Source: Spirochaetaceae bacterium (lineage in GTDB: Bacteria; Spirochaetota; Spirochaetia; SZUA-6; Bin103). From it: 64,000 nt of DNA. Location of the stretch: positions 62,001 through 126,000 of the forward strand of contig JAPPGB010000032.1 of the NCBI GenBank assembly GCA_028821475.1. Reading direction: 5' to 3'. Made by a program: the position numbers and the translations under genes. This document shows positions 9,588 through 19,249 of this stretch, one piece after another. Within the stretch, counting starts at the first letter, position 1. Each line of letters opens with the position of its first letter. The notes under the pieces were generated by a model. The model did no database searches and had not been told where the DNA came from. It worked only from the letters and a program-made list of their open reading frames with translations.

Positions 9588-10634
9588 TCACGGCGCTGTC
9601 CCTGGTGCCGCGGCGGGCTGTCCATGCTCCGACAAGGCGCGCGCGGGCAGCGGCATGCAGCGCAACAGAAACAGCAGCGTGACGGCGAGCAGCGCCGCAC
9701 CAAGCAGGACGTGGAAGCTGGCCAGCGCCGGGGAGCGCGCGGTGAGCACGGTGAGCACGCCGAGCAGGGCCTGCAGCATGGTTGCCGTGTTGATCCACTT
9801 CAGCAGCCGCCGTGCGGAAGGAAAGCCGCCGCTGCGGTAGACGGCGCGGTTGGCGGCGACCAAGGCAACACCGACACCGGCGGCGCCGAGACGGTGGAGG
9901 AAGTGGATCACCATCTGTGCCTTGGTGACCGGTTCGAGCAACAGTTCGAACCGGTGGGCGTTGACGTGCGCCAGCATCCGGTCGTTGAACAGCGGCACCA
10001 ACTGGCCGCCCATGAGCGGAAAGTCGGGTATCGCAATGCCGGACTCGGTATGGCGCATCAGCGCCCCGAGCAGCAACTGCAGGTATACCGTCGCGATCAG
10101 AGCGATAGCGGCAGCGTACACGGCACGGCTGCGTGGCGAGGGCTCGGAACGGTGCGGCGGTGCGGGCGCCTGGGCGGCGGTGTGGCGCCCGGCCCACTCG
10201 CGCGATTCGGCGTAGGCGATGAACACCAGGAGCAGCAGCAGCGTCTGCGCCAACACGGCATGGGTCATCGAGACCGGCGTCGGCAGCAGCAAGAGCACGG
10301 TCAATCCGCCCAGCCCGCCCTGGATGAGAATCACCACCAGCGCCAGCCAGACCAGGACCCGCACCCAGCGGCGCCGCTCGCGCCAACTCACCACCACGGC
10401 CTGGATCACCACCAGCAGGCCGACGGCGGCGGCTGCCATGCGGTGGCCGTGTTCATACAGGATGCCGCCCACCATGGGTGGAAACAGCATGCCGTAGGAG
10501 AGTGGCCAGTCGGGTACCGCCAACCCCGAGCCGGTGCTGGTTACCAGGCTGCCGATGAACACGAGCAGCAGCGTCGCGCCGGCGGAAACCTTGGTCAGCA
10601 CGCGCACGCGAGCGTCAGTAGGGGTTGTCACCAT
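9588..10634 (-). CDS. ctaA: Heme A synthase
   Basis: This 348-residue membrane protein oxidises the C8 methyl of heme O to give heme A. It has two similar four-helix halves with His residues in the expected places: YEHGHRMAA and MTHAVLAQ in the first half, ALMRHTESG and VIHFLHRLGA in the second. The N-terminal GSLVTSTGSGLAVPDWPLSYG block is diagnostic. The start is ATG at 10634. ctaB follows on the same strand. Presence of both genes implies an aa3-type or related oxidase elsewhere in the genome. Confidence 0.93.
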   Translation of the reverse strand: MVTTPTDARVRVLTKVSAGATLLLVFIGSLVTSTGSGLAVPDWPLSYGMLFPPMVGGILYEHGHRMAAAAVGLLVVIQAVVVSWRERRRWVRVLVWLALVVILIQGGLGGLTVLLLLPTPVSMTHAVLAQTLLLLLVFIAYAESREWAGRHTAAQAPAPPHRSEPSPRSRAVYAAAIALIATVYLQLLLGALMRHTESGIAIPDFPLMGGQLVPLFNDRMLAHVNAHRFELLLEPVTKAQMVIHFLHRLGAAGVGVALVAANRAVYRSGGFPSARRLLKWINTATMLQALLGVLTVLTARSPALASFHVLLGAALLAVTLLFLLRCMPLPARALSEHGQPAAAPGTAP

Positions 10635-10707
10635 GAGTGTCGCCGGGCGGGTGGAAGATACGCTTTTTCAGGCCGCCGGCAACGGCAGCGCCGCGCCGTA
10701 CGGGAGG

Positions 10708-11358
10708 TTAGTGGATCGGCACCATGGCGAAGGCCAGCGACGACTCGATCTCGCGGACGGCGGAAGCGACTTCGCGCGCGATAAGGTCGAGCTTGCTGAT
10801 CTGCCGGACGCGCGGTGTGACCTGCTTCAACTCGCGGCTCGAAAGCAGGCTGCTGAAGATGCCGCACACGTCGGCGAGCGCGATCAGGACCACGTCGCGG
10901 GCGTCGGGGATCTGGTCGGTGAACAGCACCTCCATGATGCGCAGCTTGACCTCGCGCAGCGTCTGGTTGTCGATCACCGGGTAGCGGCGGGTATGGAACA
11001 CCCACAGGAAGCGGCCCTGCTCTTCGCGCAGAATGCCGCGCTTGACCAGCCGCGTAAGCGATCGCTCGCGAATATCTCCCGCATGGGGAGTAATTTGCTG
11101 AATCCAGTCGCGGGTGGTGTAGGTCACCATCGAGCTGGTGATGCGGCGGAACGTGGGCTCGAGCAGGTCGTCGTCGATCGGCGTGCGGTCTACCACGAAC
11201 AGGCGCTCCGGATCGGTGTCGATACGTCCTTCCATCGCCAGGTCCATCAGCACCGATCCTGCCAGGGCGAATTCGAGGGATTGCACCGGCAAGTCGACGA
11301 ACGTACCATCGCCGTCATCGAGCAACAGCAACATGATCTCTTCAGAGAACCTGAGCAT
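10708..11358 (-). CDS. GPP34 (GOLPH3-like) family protein
   Basis: This 216-residue protein has the GPP34 signature: MLRFSEEIMLLLLDDGDGTF, then LEFALAGSVLMDLAMEGRIDTD, and the helical blocks RSLTRLVKRGILREE and RYPVIDNQTLREVKLRIMEVLF. Eukaryotic relatives (GOLPH3, Vps74) bind phosphatidylinositol-4-phosphate and sort Golgi glycosyltransferases. Prokaryotic members exist but their role is not established. The start at 11358 is chosen because GGAGGTAGG lies 4-6 bases upstream and the family begins exactly there. The open frame extends upstream but with antisense-like composition. It stands alone, divergent from cdd. Confidence 0.85.
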   Translation of the reverse strand: MLRFSEEIMLLLLDDGDGTFVDLPVQSLEFALAGSVLMDLAMEGRIDTDPERLFVVDRTPIDDDLLEPTFRRITSSMVTYTTRDWIQQITPHAGDIRERSLTRLVKRGILREEQGRFLWVFHTRRYPVIDNQTLREVKLRIMEVLFTDQIPDARDVVLIALADVCGIFSSLLSSRELKQVTPRVRQISKLDLIAREVASAVREIESSLAFAMVPIH

Positions 11359-11502
11359 GCACCTACCTCCCCGCTCGCCGCGACCAGCGCGGACAGCGTG
11401 TTCGTAACCATGACACATCAGCCGGCTGTGGTCCAGCCCGCTGCCAGGGGCGCCGGCGCGATTGGCGCCGCTCCGACGGGACTTGCCCATTGAGGCGCCG
11501 CG

Positions 11503-11973
11503 ATGGCTGACGCCGCGGAGCCGCGGCGCCACGACCCCCACGACCCCCACGACCCCCACGACCGCCACGACCGCCATTCTGGCGACGCCGGCATCATCGC
11601 GGCGGCGACGGCGGCGCGGGACTTCTCCTACGCCCCCTACTCGCGGTTCCGGGTCGGTGCCGCGGTGCGGACCGACAGCGGCACCATCCATGCCGGCTGC
11701 AACGTCGAGAACGCGGCCTACCCGGAGGGGGTGTGCGCGGAGGCATCCGCCCTGGCGGCGATGGTGATGGCGGGCGAGCAGCGCGTGACGGCGGTCGCCG
11801 TGGTGGGCGCCGGGGAGCAACTGTGCACGCCGTGCGGCGGCTGCCGCCAGAAGATCCGGGAATTCGGGCGCGCCGACACGCGCGTGCTGGTGTGCGGCCC
11901 GGAAGGGCTGCGGAGGGAGTTCAGCCTCGGCGAGCTGCTGCCCGAGTCGTTCGGCCCCGACAACCTCGCCTGA
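11503..11973 (+). CDS. cdd: Cytidine deaminase with His/Asp-rich N-terminal extension
   Basis: This 156-residue pyrimidine-salvage enzyme deaminates cytidine and deoxycytidine. The zinc site is complete: CAE with the catalytic Glu (GVCAEASAL) and the second motif CTPCGGCRQ. FRVGAAVRT and CNVENAAYPEG are the substrate-binding blocks, and the length of the core matches the small tetrameric family. Residues 8-25 are an unusual run of His-Asp-Pro units encoded by a 9-base tandem repeat. The core begins at about residue 28, so a shorter start is not excluded, but no good ribosome-binding site was seen to decide it. Confidence 0.93.
   Translation: MADAAEPRRHDPHDPHDPHDRHDRHSGDAGIIAAATAARDFSYAPYSRFRVGAAVRTDSGTIHAGCNVENAAYPEGVCAEASALAAMVMAGEQRVTAVAVVGAGEQLCTPCGGCRQKIREFGRADTRVLVCGPEGLRREFSLGELLPESFGPDNLA
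11530..11574 (+). repeat. 9-bp tandem repeat in cdd
   Basis: About five copies of CACGACCCC, the last two varied to CACGACCGC, encode His-Asp-Pro/Arg units at the cytidine deaminase N-terminus. Confidence 0.9.
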
Positions 11974-11992
11974 GCAGCCGGCGGCCGAATGC

Positions 11993-12208
11993 TCAGGCGG
12001 CGGTGTTCAGCAACCGGTCGATCAGGACGAACGCGAGGGCGGCCTGCTCGTTGCGCGACAGGTCGTTCTCGATGGTGGCGAGCAACCGTTCGATGCGCGG
12101 CGCGGCCTGCCGGTCCTCGCGGGCGAGGCGAAACGCCGCTTCCAGTTGCGCCTGGTTGATGCAGTACACCGACTCGCCGCCGGTGATGTCGACCGACCGG
12201 ACCGCCAT
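11993..12208 (-). CDS. Small conserved-looking protein, unknown
   Basis: This 71-residue protein is not recognised. It has a short N-terminal strand region (MAVRSVDITGGESVYCI) and then two or three amphipathic helices rich in Arg, Leu and Ala, ending FVLIDRLLNTAA. It starts 6 bases after the stop of the A-type Fe-S carrier on the same strand, so the two are almost certainly cotranscribed. That suggests, without proving, a link to Fe-S assembly. No Cys pair or metal motif is present. Confidence 0.6.
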   Translation of the reverse strand: MAVRSVDITGGESVYCINQAQLEAAFRLAREDRQAAPRIERLLATIENDLSRNEQAALAFVLIDRLLNTAA

Positions 12209-12214
12209 GCGCGG

Positions 12215-12559
12215 TCAGACGGCGAAGCTGGAACCGCAGCCGCACGCCTTGCTGGCGTTGGGATTGCGGAACCGGAAGCCGAGATTGATCAGGTCGTCGG
12301 AGTAATCGATCTCCAGGCCGTCGACGTGCTGCGAGCTGTTGCGGTCGGCGAGAATGCGGACGCCGCCGGAGCCAAACACCTTCCGGTCGAAGGGGGTCTC
12401 GGTGCTGTCGACCGCGGCTTCGTAGGTCATCCCGGCGCAGCCGCCCTCGGTGACCCAGATGCGGAGGAACTGGTCGGGTTCGCCGGTGATCCGGGTGATC
12501 TCGGCGATGGCACGCTGGCTGACGTTGATCAGCGGCTGGCTGGTAATGGTTTGCTGCAC
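12215..12559 (-). CDS. iscA: A-type iron-sulfur carrier (IscA/ErpA/HesB)
   Basis: This 114-residue Fe-S assembly scaffold/carrier carries clusters to apoproteins. The three conserved cysteines are present, one in EGGCAGMTYEA and two in the C-terminal CGCGSSF. GTG at 12559 is chosen as start because GAGGAG lies 7 bases upstream and the protein then begins at the usual place before LINVSQRAI. The upstream frame extension is not family-like. Whether it is IscA, ErpA or SufA cannot be told from sequence. Fe-S proteins nearby in the window (lipA, queG) are possible clients. Confidence 0.92.
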   Translation of the reverse strand: MQQTITSQPLINVSQRAIAEITRITGEPDQFLRIWVTEGGCAGMTYEAAVDSTETPFDRKVFGSGGVRILADRNSSQHVDGLEIDYSDDLINLGFRFRNPNASKACGCGSSFAV

Positions 12560-12741
12560 GGCGCGACTCCTCGTGAGCAAGCTACTGTCGCCGCCGGACC
12601 GTGTCAAACCGCGGCGACCGCGACTGCCGCGCCGGAGACATCGCGCCGGGGCAGTCCACCCGCGGCAGTCGCACGGCAGTTGCACCTCTCTCTCGTCGCG
12701 CAACATGCTCATCCAGTACAATCGCCGGCGGAGGCTATGTC

Positions 12742-13080
12742 ATGACCAACCTGATCGAACTTGAGAACGGCAAGACCGAAGAGGGACCGGACGGTGTGTT
12801 CCGCACCACGTTGAGCTACGGTGCGGAGGCGATGCTGTGCCACTTTACGGCCAAGCAGGGCGCCAGGATCCCGCTGCACAACCATCCGGCGGTGCAGAGC
12901 GGCTTCTGCATCAAGGGCAAGGTGCGCTTCCAGCGCGGCGAGGGAGATGACCGGTTCGTGGCCAGCGCGGGAACCAGCTACTTCTTCGGCCCGAACGAGT
13001 TTCACGCCGCGGAGATGCTCGAGGACAGCGAGTTCGTGGAGGTATTCTCTCCGATGCGTCCGGAGTACGCGCCCTCGTAA
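12742..13080 (+). CDS. Cupin-fold protein
   Basis: This 112-residue single-domain cupin has the first metal motif at IPLHNHPAVQSGFCIKGKV and the second in GPNEFHAAEML. These supply His/Glu ligands for a metal in a small beta-barrel. Substrates of this family cannot be guessed from sequence. GGAGG lies 6-10 bases before the ATG, which fixes the start. queG begins 12 bases downstream and mnmE overlaps queG, so this cupin heads a tRNA-modification unit, though a direct link to tRNA is only contextual. Confidence 0.85.
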   Translation: MTNLIELENGKTEEGPDGVFRTTLSYGAEAMLCHFTAKQGARIPLHNHPAVQSGFCIKGKVRFQRGEGDDRFVASAGTSYFFGPNEFHAAEMLEDSEFVEVFSPMRPEYAPS

Positions 13081-13092
13081 CGCGCCGCAAGG

Positions 13093-14510
<1,418 letters not shown>

Positions 14511-14514
<4 letters not shown>

Positions 14515-15935
14515 ACGAGGCGGCGGCGGTCTCGGATCCCGAGCGCGACACCATAGTTGCCATTGCCACGCCGCCCGGCGCCGGCGCACTGGCGATAGTC
14601 CGGTTGAGCGGCGCCGGCGCGCTGGCGATGGCGGACGCCGTGTTTCGCGGGCGCGCGATGCTGCGCGATGCGGCGACGCACACCGCCCACTACGGCGACA
14701 TCGTGCGCGGGGCGAGTGGTGCACCGGGCGGCGGCGAGGTGGTAGACGACGTGGTCGCCACGGTGTTCCGCTCGCCGGCGAGCTACACCGGCGAGGACAC
14801 GGTGGAGATTGCCTGTCACGGGTCGGGCCTGGTGGCCGCGACGATCGTGGAAGTGCTGCTGAGGGAGGGCGCGCGCGGCGCCACCCCCGGCGAGTTTACC
14901 CGCCGCGCGTTCCTGAACGGCAAGCTTGACCTGACCCAGGCCGAGGCGGTGGCCGAGGTGATCGGGTCGGCCACCGCCGCCGCGCTGCGCGGCGCGCGCA
15001 ACCGCCTGAACGGTGCCGTCGGCGCACGCGTCGCGGACCTCCGGCGGCAGTTGCTGGACTGCGCCGCGCACGTGGAGTTGGCGCTGGACTTTGCCGAGGA
15101 GGACGTGGAGCTGGCGCCGGGTGCACAGATCGCCGCCGAGGTGCACGCGGTGCGCGCCGCCATCGCCGACATGCTCGCGACGTTCCGCGCCGGGCGCATG
15201 CTGCGCGACGGCGTGCACGTGGTGCTGGCGGGGCCGCCCAACGTGGGCAAGTCGTCGCTGCTCAATCGCCTGGCCCAGGAAGCCCGCGCGCTGGTAACAG
15301 ATATTCCGGGCACCACGCGCGACGTGATCCGCGAGGACCTGGACATCCACGGCGTGCCGGTGCGGCTGCACGATACCGCCGGAGTGCGGGCGACGGCGGA
15401 GACCGTGGAGCGGCTCGGCGTCGAGCGCACCCTCGCCACGGCACAGGACGCCGACTTGGTGCTGTTCGTGAGCGCGGCCAACGAACCGTTCCCGCATGAC
15501 GCACTGCGCCAGGTGCGCGCCGCCACCGGCGCCCCGGTCGTGGTGATCGCCAACAAAAGCGACCTGCTGGATCGCCGCGACCTGGGCGACAGCGTCGCGG
15601 CGGCGAACGTGGAGCGGCCCGCGCTGGCGGTTTCGGCCCGCACCGGCGCACACATCGACGACCTGTGCAACCTGTTGCTGGAGCGAACCGTGGGTACCGG
15701 CGGCTACACCGAGCGCACCGCGCTGGTAGCGAGCGCACGCCATCGCGACAGCCTGCAGCGCGCCGAAACGGCCCTGGCGCGCGCCGAGCAGGCCGCCGCG
15801 GCGGCGCAGGTCGGCGGCGAGCTGGTCGCGGCCGACCTGCGCGAGGCGGTCTTTCACCTGGAGGAGATCGTCGGCATCGTGGCCAGCGACGACGTGCTCA
15901 ACCGCATCTTCGCCGAGTTCTGCATCGGCAAGTAG
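14511..15935 (+). CDS. mnmE: tRNA modification GTPase MnmE
   Basis: This 474-residue GTPase works with MnmG to install 5-carboxymethylaminomethyl groups on wobble uridine. Its domains are an N-terminal tetrahydrofolate-binding domain (TIVAIATPPGAGALAIVRLSG), a helical domain, the inserted G domain with P-loop GPPNVGKSS, DTAG (G3) and NKSD (G4), and the C-terminal FCIGK with the catalytic Cys. It is complete and starts inside the queG stop (ATGA). Its 3' 587 bases plus about 85 bases downstream are repeated at 19250-19973. mnmG is 17.5 kb away at 33473. Confidence 0.97.
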
Positions 15936-16020
15936 CGCGCCCGCCGGGGGCGCCGGTGAAGGGTGCGCCGCCGGCGAAGTGGCGCGCAGGTATGGCTGTG
16001 CGGCGTAGCGAGCGTGCAGG
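15349..16020. repeat. Duplicated segment: mnmE 3' half and flank, copy 1
   Basis: This matches 19250-19973 almost perfectly, starting inside mnmE just before the DTAG motif and running about 85 bases beyond its stop. It marks the left edge of the inferred tandem duplication. Confidence 0.85.
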
Positions 16021-16061
16021 TGGATCTGGCTTGGTCCGGGCACGGCCAATCGGGTCGCGAC

Positions 16062-16244
16062 CGTAGAACGCCTCCACCGCGAGCCTTTCGCCCAGCAGTG
16101 CGCCGACGGCCACCTCAGGCTGCACGTACCATCCGCCGCGATACCTGTTGTAGTACTCCGTGCCGCCCAGAACGTGGACGTCGCGGTCGTACCAATGAAA
16201 TCGGCGACACTATGCCTCCCAACCTTCCGTACAACCTATCCTTC
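16062..16244 (-). pseudogene. Fragment of omptin-like gene
   Basis: On the minus strand this reads through the equivalents of DDRDVH and EYYN.YRGGWYVQPEVAVGA of the intact omptin-like protein, matching 20289-20473 with few changes. Both ends of the gene are missing. It stops 10 bases from the stop codon of the small membrane protein at 16254, so the boundary is a recombination or deletion junction. Confidence 0.8.
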
Positions 16245-16253
16245 GCCGTACGA

Positions 16254-16670
16254 TTAAATGAGGACTAGTGCAAGGATAATCGTTGCGGCCAGTACCCCGT
16301 GGAAACCAATCAGCGTTCTTGAGAGCATCGCTCTTGGCCACGTTCGCACAAGGCTTCTATCGGTTTGGCTATTCTTCCTGAACCGACCAATATCCATCGA
16401 GAAATCGACTTTGGCTTCGTCGAGTATGCGGACGTGGTCGTACAGGGCACGGAACAGTCTCTCCTGCCACAAAAAGTAGCCGTCGAGTCCCCAGAAACAC
16501 AACACGGGAACGAACCCGATGGGAACAAGCATATTATCCCCTTCCCTTGCCAAGAACGCAAGCAGTGCCGCAATGAGGACTACGCTCCAGCCTTTCATTT
16601 GGAACGAGTTTGTAGCGAGGCGATTGACCACTCCCTGGATAAGTTCGAGGTGTTTTATTTTCTTCTCCAT
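16254..16670 (-). CDS. Small membrane protein with two paired hydrophobic regions
   Basis: This 138-residue protein has an N-terminal helix (MEKKIKHLELIQGVVNRLATNSFQMKGW), a hydrophobic pair (WSVVLIAALLAFLA, LVPIGFVPVLCFWGLDGYFLW), a cytosolic charged segment (ERLFRALYDHVRILDEAKVDF) and a C-terminal hydrophobic helix (GFHGVLAATIILALVLI). I recall this small family as widespread and often near TIR-like or other defence genes, but I cannot verify that here. GAGAGGGA about 8 bases before ATG 16670 supports the start. A decayed TIR-like gene lies upstream on the same strand. Local GC is lower than that of the neighbours. A membrane-effector role is only inference. Confidence 0.65.
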   Translation of the reverse strand: MEKKIKHLELIQGVVNRLATNSFQMKGWSVVLIAALLAFLAREGDNMLVPIGFVPVLCFWGLDGYFLWQERLFRALYDHVRILDEAKVDFSMDIGRFRKNSQTDRSLVRTWPRAMLSRTLIGFHGVLAATIILALVLI

Positions 16671-17381
16671 ATCTAATCCCTCTCGTATGGATTTCCGCGG
16701 CGCCGGCACACCACGAGATCATCACGACCCACGGCGACGGCCCGTTGCAAGTATAGTCCCTATGGCGTCACTAAGGCAGCTTAATCCATCCTCAGGCCAT
16801 TCGCCAACCGAGCGGTTGATGCTGCCGCGCTCGTAGCGCCGCGAGGCGAGTTGGAGAACCCGGTGCACCGTATGCGACTCGAACGGCAGGCTTCAGCGCG
16901 GTGCGGGGTTGGCAAGCCAGCAGCCGCCGTGACGCCTTGACGAGGGCAATGAGCGCGCCCGGCGGCGCCCAGCCACCCGTGGATGAGCGATTCGGGCACT
17001 CGCGGGCGCCCGAGGCGTCGGCAAGCACCAAACGGGCGGCGTGCGCCCAGGGGCGAGCCGGCCCTGAGCGGCGGCTGGAAATGTCACACGGTAAGCTCGG
17101 CCCGCTGGTCCCCGGACCCCCTACTATCCCAGATTCTCAGATCACCCAGTTTCGACCAGGAATCCCACCACCCGTGTGTGTACGCGGGGCGCTGTGCCTG
17201 CGCCGCCGTGCGGGACCCAATGGGACCCGCTTCGGGGTAGGGGTGTCGCTTATTCTGTCTTCTATAGCACGAGCAAGCGTCTTACGCTCCGACCAAACTC
17301 ATACTCGTCTCCATGCCTCGGCCTCATAGTTGTTCTCGTCAAGCACCATAGTGCGTTATCGATACGACGGCGAGCTACTCA
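16671..17381. other. No intact gene; probable decayed sequence
   Basis: No convincing frame is present. On the minus strand near 17280-17350 a short stretch (VLDENNYEAEAWRRV, then in another frame VWSERKTLARAIEDRI) looks like broken coding sequence. A hairpin with GCGGG/CCCGC arms at about 17207-17227 lies downstream of the TIR-like remnant on its strand but has no T-tract. Confidence 0.35.
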
Positions 17382-17756
17382 CTATCGCTTCTTTCTAAGA
17401 TCGAATTCGTCAGCCCTTTCCGATTTCTCATACGCGTTTTCTATGAATTTATCCGGGTCATCAAGAAAGACCTTTTCATCGATTATAGATATATATGAAC
17501 CATCCAACATGCTGTGAGATTTGCAGTTATTGCAGGCGTACGCTTGCCCATTACGCCGATAGCGATTATTAGACGTATTGTACATCATGTCGGTAAGTCG
17601 TTTTCTGATTGAGTCTGTGGATGCATCGGTCAAGTCAGGAGAGTCGGATGTTTCTCCTTGATAATAAGTAGCATCGTCTCCGAGAGCCTCAATAATATCA
17701 TCGCGTAGTTTTTGGGCCTCGCTGTACTTGTAGGAAATGAACGTTCTTCTTGCCAT
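17382..17756 (-). pseudogene. TIR-like (ThsB/DUF1863-type) protein with central deletion
   Basis: The N-terminus (RRTFISYKYSEAQKLRDDII, then DATYYQGETSDSPDLTDAST) is characteristic of the TIR-like family that includes Thoeris ThsB and MTH538-like proteins. The C-terminus (NNCKSHSMLDGSYISIIDE, FIENAYEKSE) matches the usual tail with its Cys-x-x-Cys knuckle. Family members are about 200 residues. This one is 124. The roughly 75 residues that normally follow DMMYNTS (the VTIVIISP strand and WIDWEIEY helix of the fold) are missing in frame, joined directly to NNRY. AAAGGAG 6 bases before the ATG and an open frame mean it may still be translated, but the fold should be broken. The family comparison is from memory. 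Confidence 0.7.
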
Positions 17757-17822
17757 GAAGACTCCTTTGAACTTAGTGTGGGTTTCTTGCGGGTGCGGTT
17801 GATCGAGGACTACTCCTTAATT

Positions 17823-17884
17823 TCCGAGTTCTAACCCGTAACCCCTGACCAGTCCCGTTAGCATCTCTCTGATCCACATTGGCC
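17823..17884 (-). pseudogene. Scrap of DUF2971-like gene
   Basis: This 62-base piece on the minus strand encodes MWIREMLTGLVRGYGLEL, identical to the end of the longer remnant at 25067-25498. The rest of the gene is deleted in this copy. Confidence 0.75.
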
Positions 17885-18313
17885 GATGCGAGCTACGAGT
17901 GGTCCGTCGGGGTCCGTTTGTAGGATCGAGTGCGGTTCTGCAAAGACGCTGACCTTCCGGCTCCGGAGTGTCATCGGTTGGTACCTTCGCCACGATAACT
18001 CGACTTCGTCCTTCGTGCCGGCTTTTCCGCCGATACCTCACCGAATCGCCGGCACGCGGGGCCCCGCTGGATGCCACCTTCGCCAGCCGGGGATGGTAGT
18101 CTACATGAGTGTCGATACAATCGCCATGGCGGGCGCAGTACAGTAGTGGTACTGTAGAGCCGTCGTCTGGAGCAACGCTTAGATGCTGTTGCCGAAGCCT
18201 TAGTGTCCCGAATCCGGGACGCGGTGCACGGCGAGGCGGCCGGCGGCACCGGCGACACGACAACGATGTGCATGGGTTCTCGCGGCCGGTGGCGCGCGCT
18301 ATACTCGGCGCCG

Positions 18314-19174
18314 ATGGGCACGTTCGTCAGTCGCCGCCCGCGGCGCAACGGCGGCGGCGTTCGCGCGCCGCGATGCCGGTGGATGGCCGTGGCATTCGTG
18401 CTCCTGTGCGGCACCGCCGGGTTTGCCGACGGCAGCGCCGAGTTGGCCGGCTACGAGCCGTCGCCCGAGGCGCTGCGGCTGCTGGCCGAGTTCGAACGCT
18501 ACTACCATGGCACGATTCTCGACTGGCCGGGGCCGGAGCGGGTGACCGGCGATACCGAGCGCTGGCTTGAACGCGCCGCGGCGCTCACGGGCGACCCGCC
18601 CGCGCAACACTACCTGCTGGCCTGGATCGAGTTCCAGGCGTTCAGCAACCTGTGGTGGAGCGGCAGCGAGGGTGCGCACCTGCAGCGCGCACACGACCAC
18701 ATTCGCCGGTTTGCCGAGCTGAACGTGGCGTTCGCGGACGGTTTCGCGCTGTACGGCTCGATTCTCGGCCAGATGATCGCCGTCAATCCGCTCAACGTGC
18801 TCGGCTACGCCGGCACGGCGGAGCAGGTCACCCGGATCGCGCTCGAGTTGGAGCCGGACAACCGGTTGGCGCGCCTGAATTCGGGCATCGCGCTGCTGAA
18901 CGCGCCGCCCGCGTTCGGCGGCGACCCGGAACGAGCGGTGGTGGAGATGCGGACGGCTTACGCCGGCGGCGAACTCGGCATGCGCACCGTCGCCGGCCTG
19001 TGGCTGGCGGTAGCGTACGACAAGCTGGGCCGGGGGGACGACGCGATCAGGATCATCGAGGAGGTCGTGGCGCTCGCGCCCGAGTATCTGCCGGCGCTGG
19101 TCACCGCCGACGCGCTGGCGCTTGGCATCGAGCCGCTGGAACACTGGCGAGAGGTTCGCGCGGAGCGCCGCTGA
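18314..19174 (+). CDS. Exported TPR-like (TatT-like) protein, copy A
   Basis: This 286-residue protein has a signal peptide after a basic start (RCRWMAVAFVLLCGTAGFADG), then pairs of amphipathic helices with TPR-like spacing. Segments such as LNAPPAFGGDPERAVVEM and AYDKLGRGDDAIRIIEEVVALAPEYLPALV resemble the TatT family of TRAP-associated periplasmic TPR proteins, which form helical cups for hydrophobic ligands. The start ATG 18314 places the signal peptide correctly. The frame is open further upstream but reads through duplicated non-coding sequence. Copy B (25946-26803) is nearly identical. Their juxtaposition to a peptide importer in both copies is positional only, because the importer is on the other strand. 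Confidence 0.75.
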   Translation: MGTFVSRRPRRNGGGVRAPRCRWMAVAFVLLCGTAGFADGSAELAGYEPSPEALRLLAEFERYYHGTILDWPGPERVTGDTERWLERAAALTGDPPAQHYLLAWIEFQAFSNLWWSGSEGAHLQRAHDHIRRFAELNVAFADGFALYGSILGQMIAVNPLNVLGYAGTAEQVTRIALELEPDNRLARLNSGIALLNAPPAFGGDPERAVVEMRTAYAGGELGMRTVAGLWLAVAYDKLGRGDDAIRIIEEVVALAPEYLPALVTADALALGIEPLEHWREVRAERR

Positions 19175-19190
19175 CGGCTGCGCCGCCGGT

Positions 19191-19249
19191 CAGCCGCTGT
19201 CCCGGTACAGGAAGCAGGAGGCGTAGTGGCCGTCCTCTCCCACTTCGTA
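19191..19249 (-). pseudogene. 3' end of peptide ABC ATPase gene (scrap)
   Basis: This encodes the last residues (YEVGEDGHYASCFLYRDSG) of the ATPase at 26819-27820. It marks the right edge of duplication copy 1. Confidence 0.85.

Larger units (their letters stand above)
17823..19249. repeat. Duplicated segment: DUF2971 tail, TPR-like gene, ABC-ATPase tail, copy 1
   Basis: This matches 25107-26874, except that the body of the DUF2971-like gene (25167-25521) is deleted between 17883 and 17885. It ends at 19249 within sequence identical to the last 59 bases around the ABC ATPase stop, then joins mnmE sequence with at most one base of microhomology. Confidence 0.85.

Noticed and set aside
8247-10784. 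An 845-codon plus-strand frame
   Set aside because: It is antisense to ctaB and ctaA, which have complete family motifs. Its Gln/Arg/His-rich translation is typical antisense GC-rich sequence.
17207-17227. Terminator for the TIR-like gene
   Set aside because: The GCGGG/CCCGC hairpin has a mismatch, a large loop and no T-tract; chance is likely in this GC-rich stretch.
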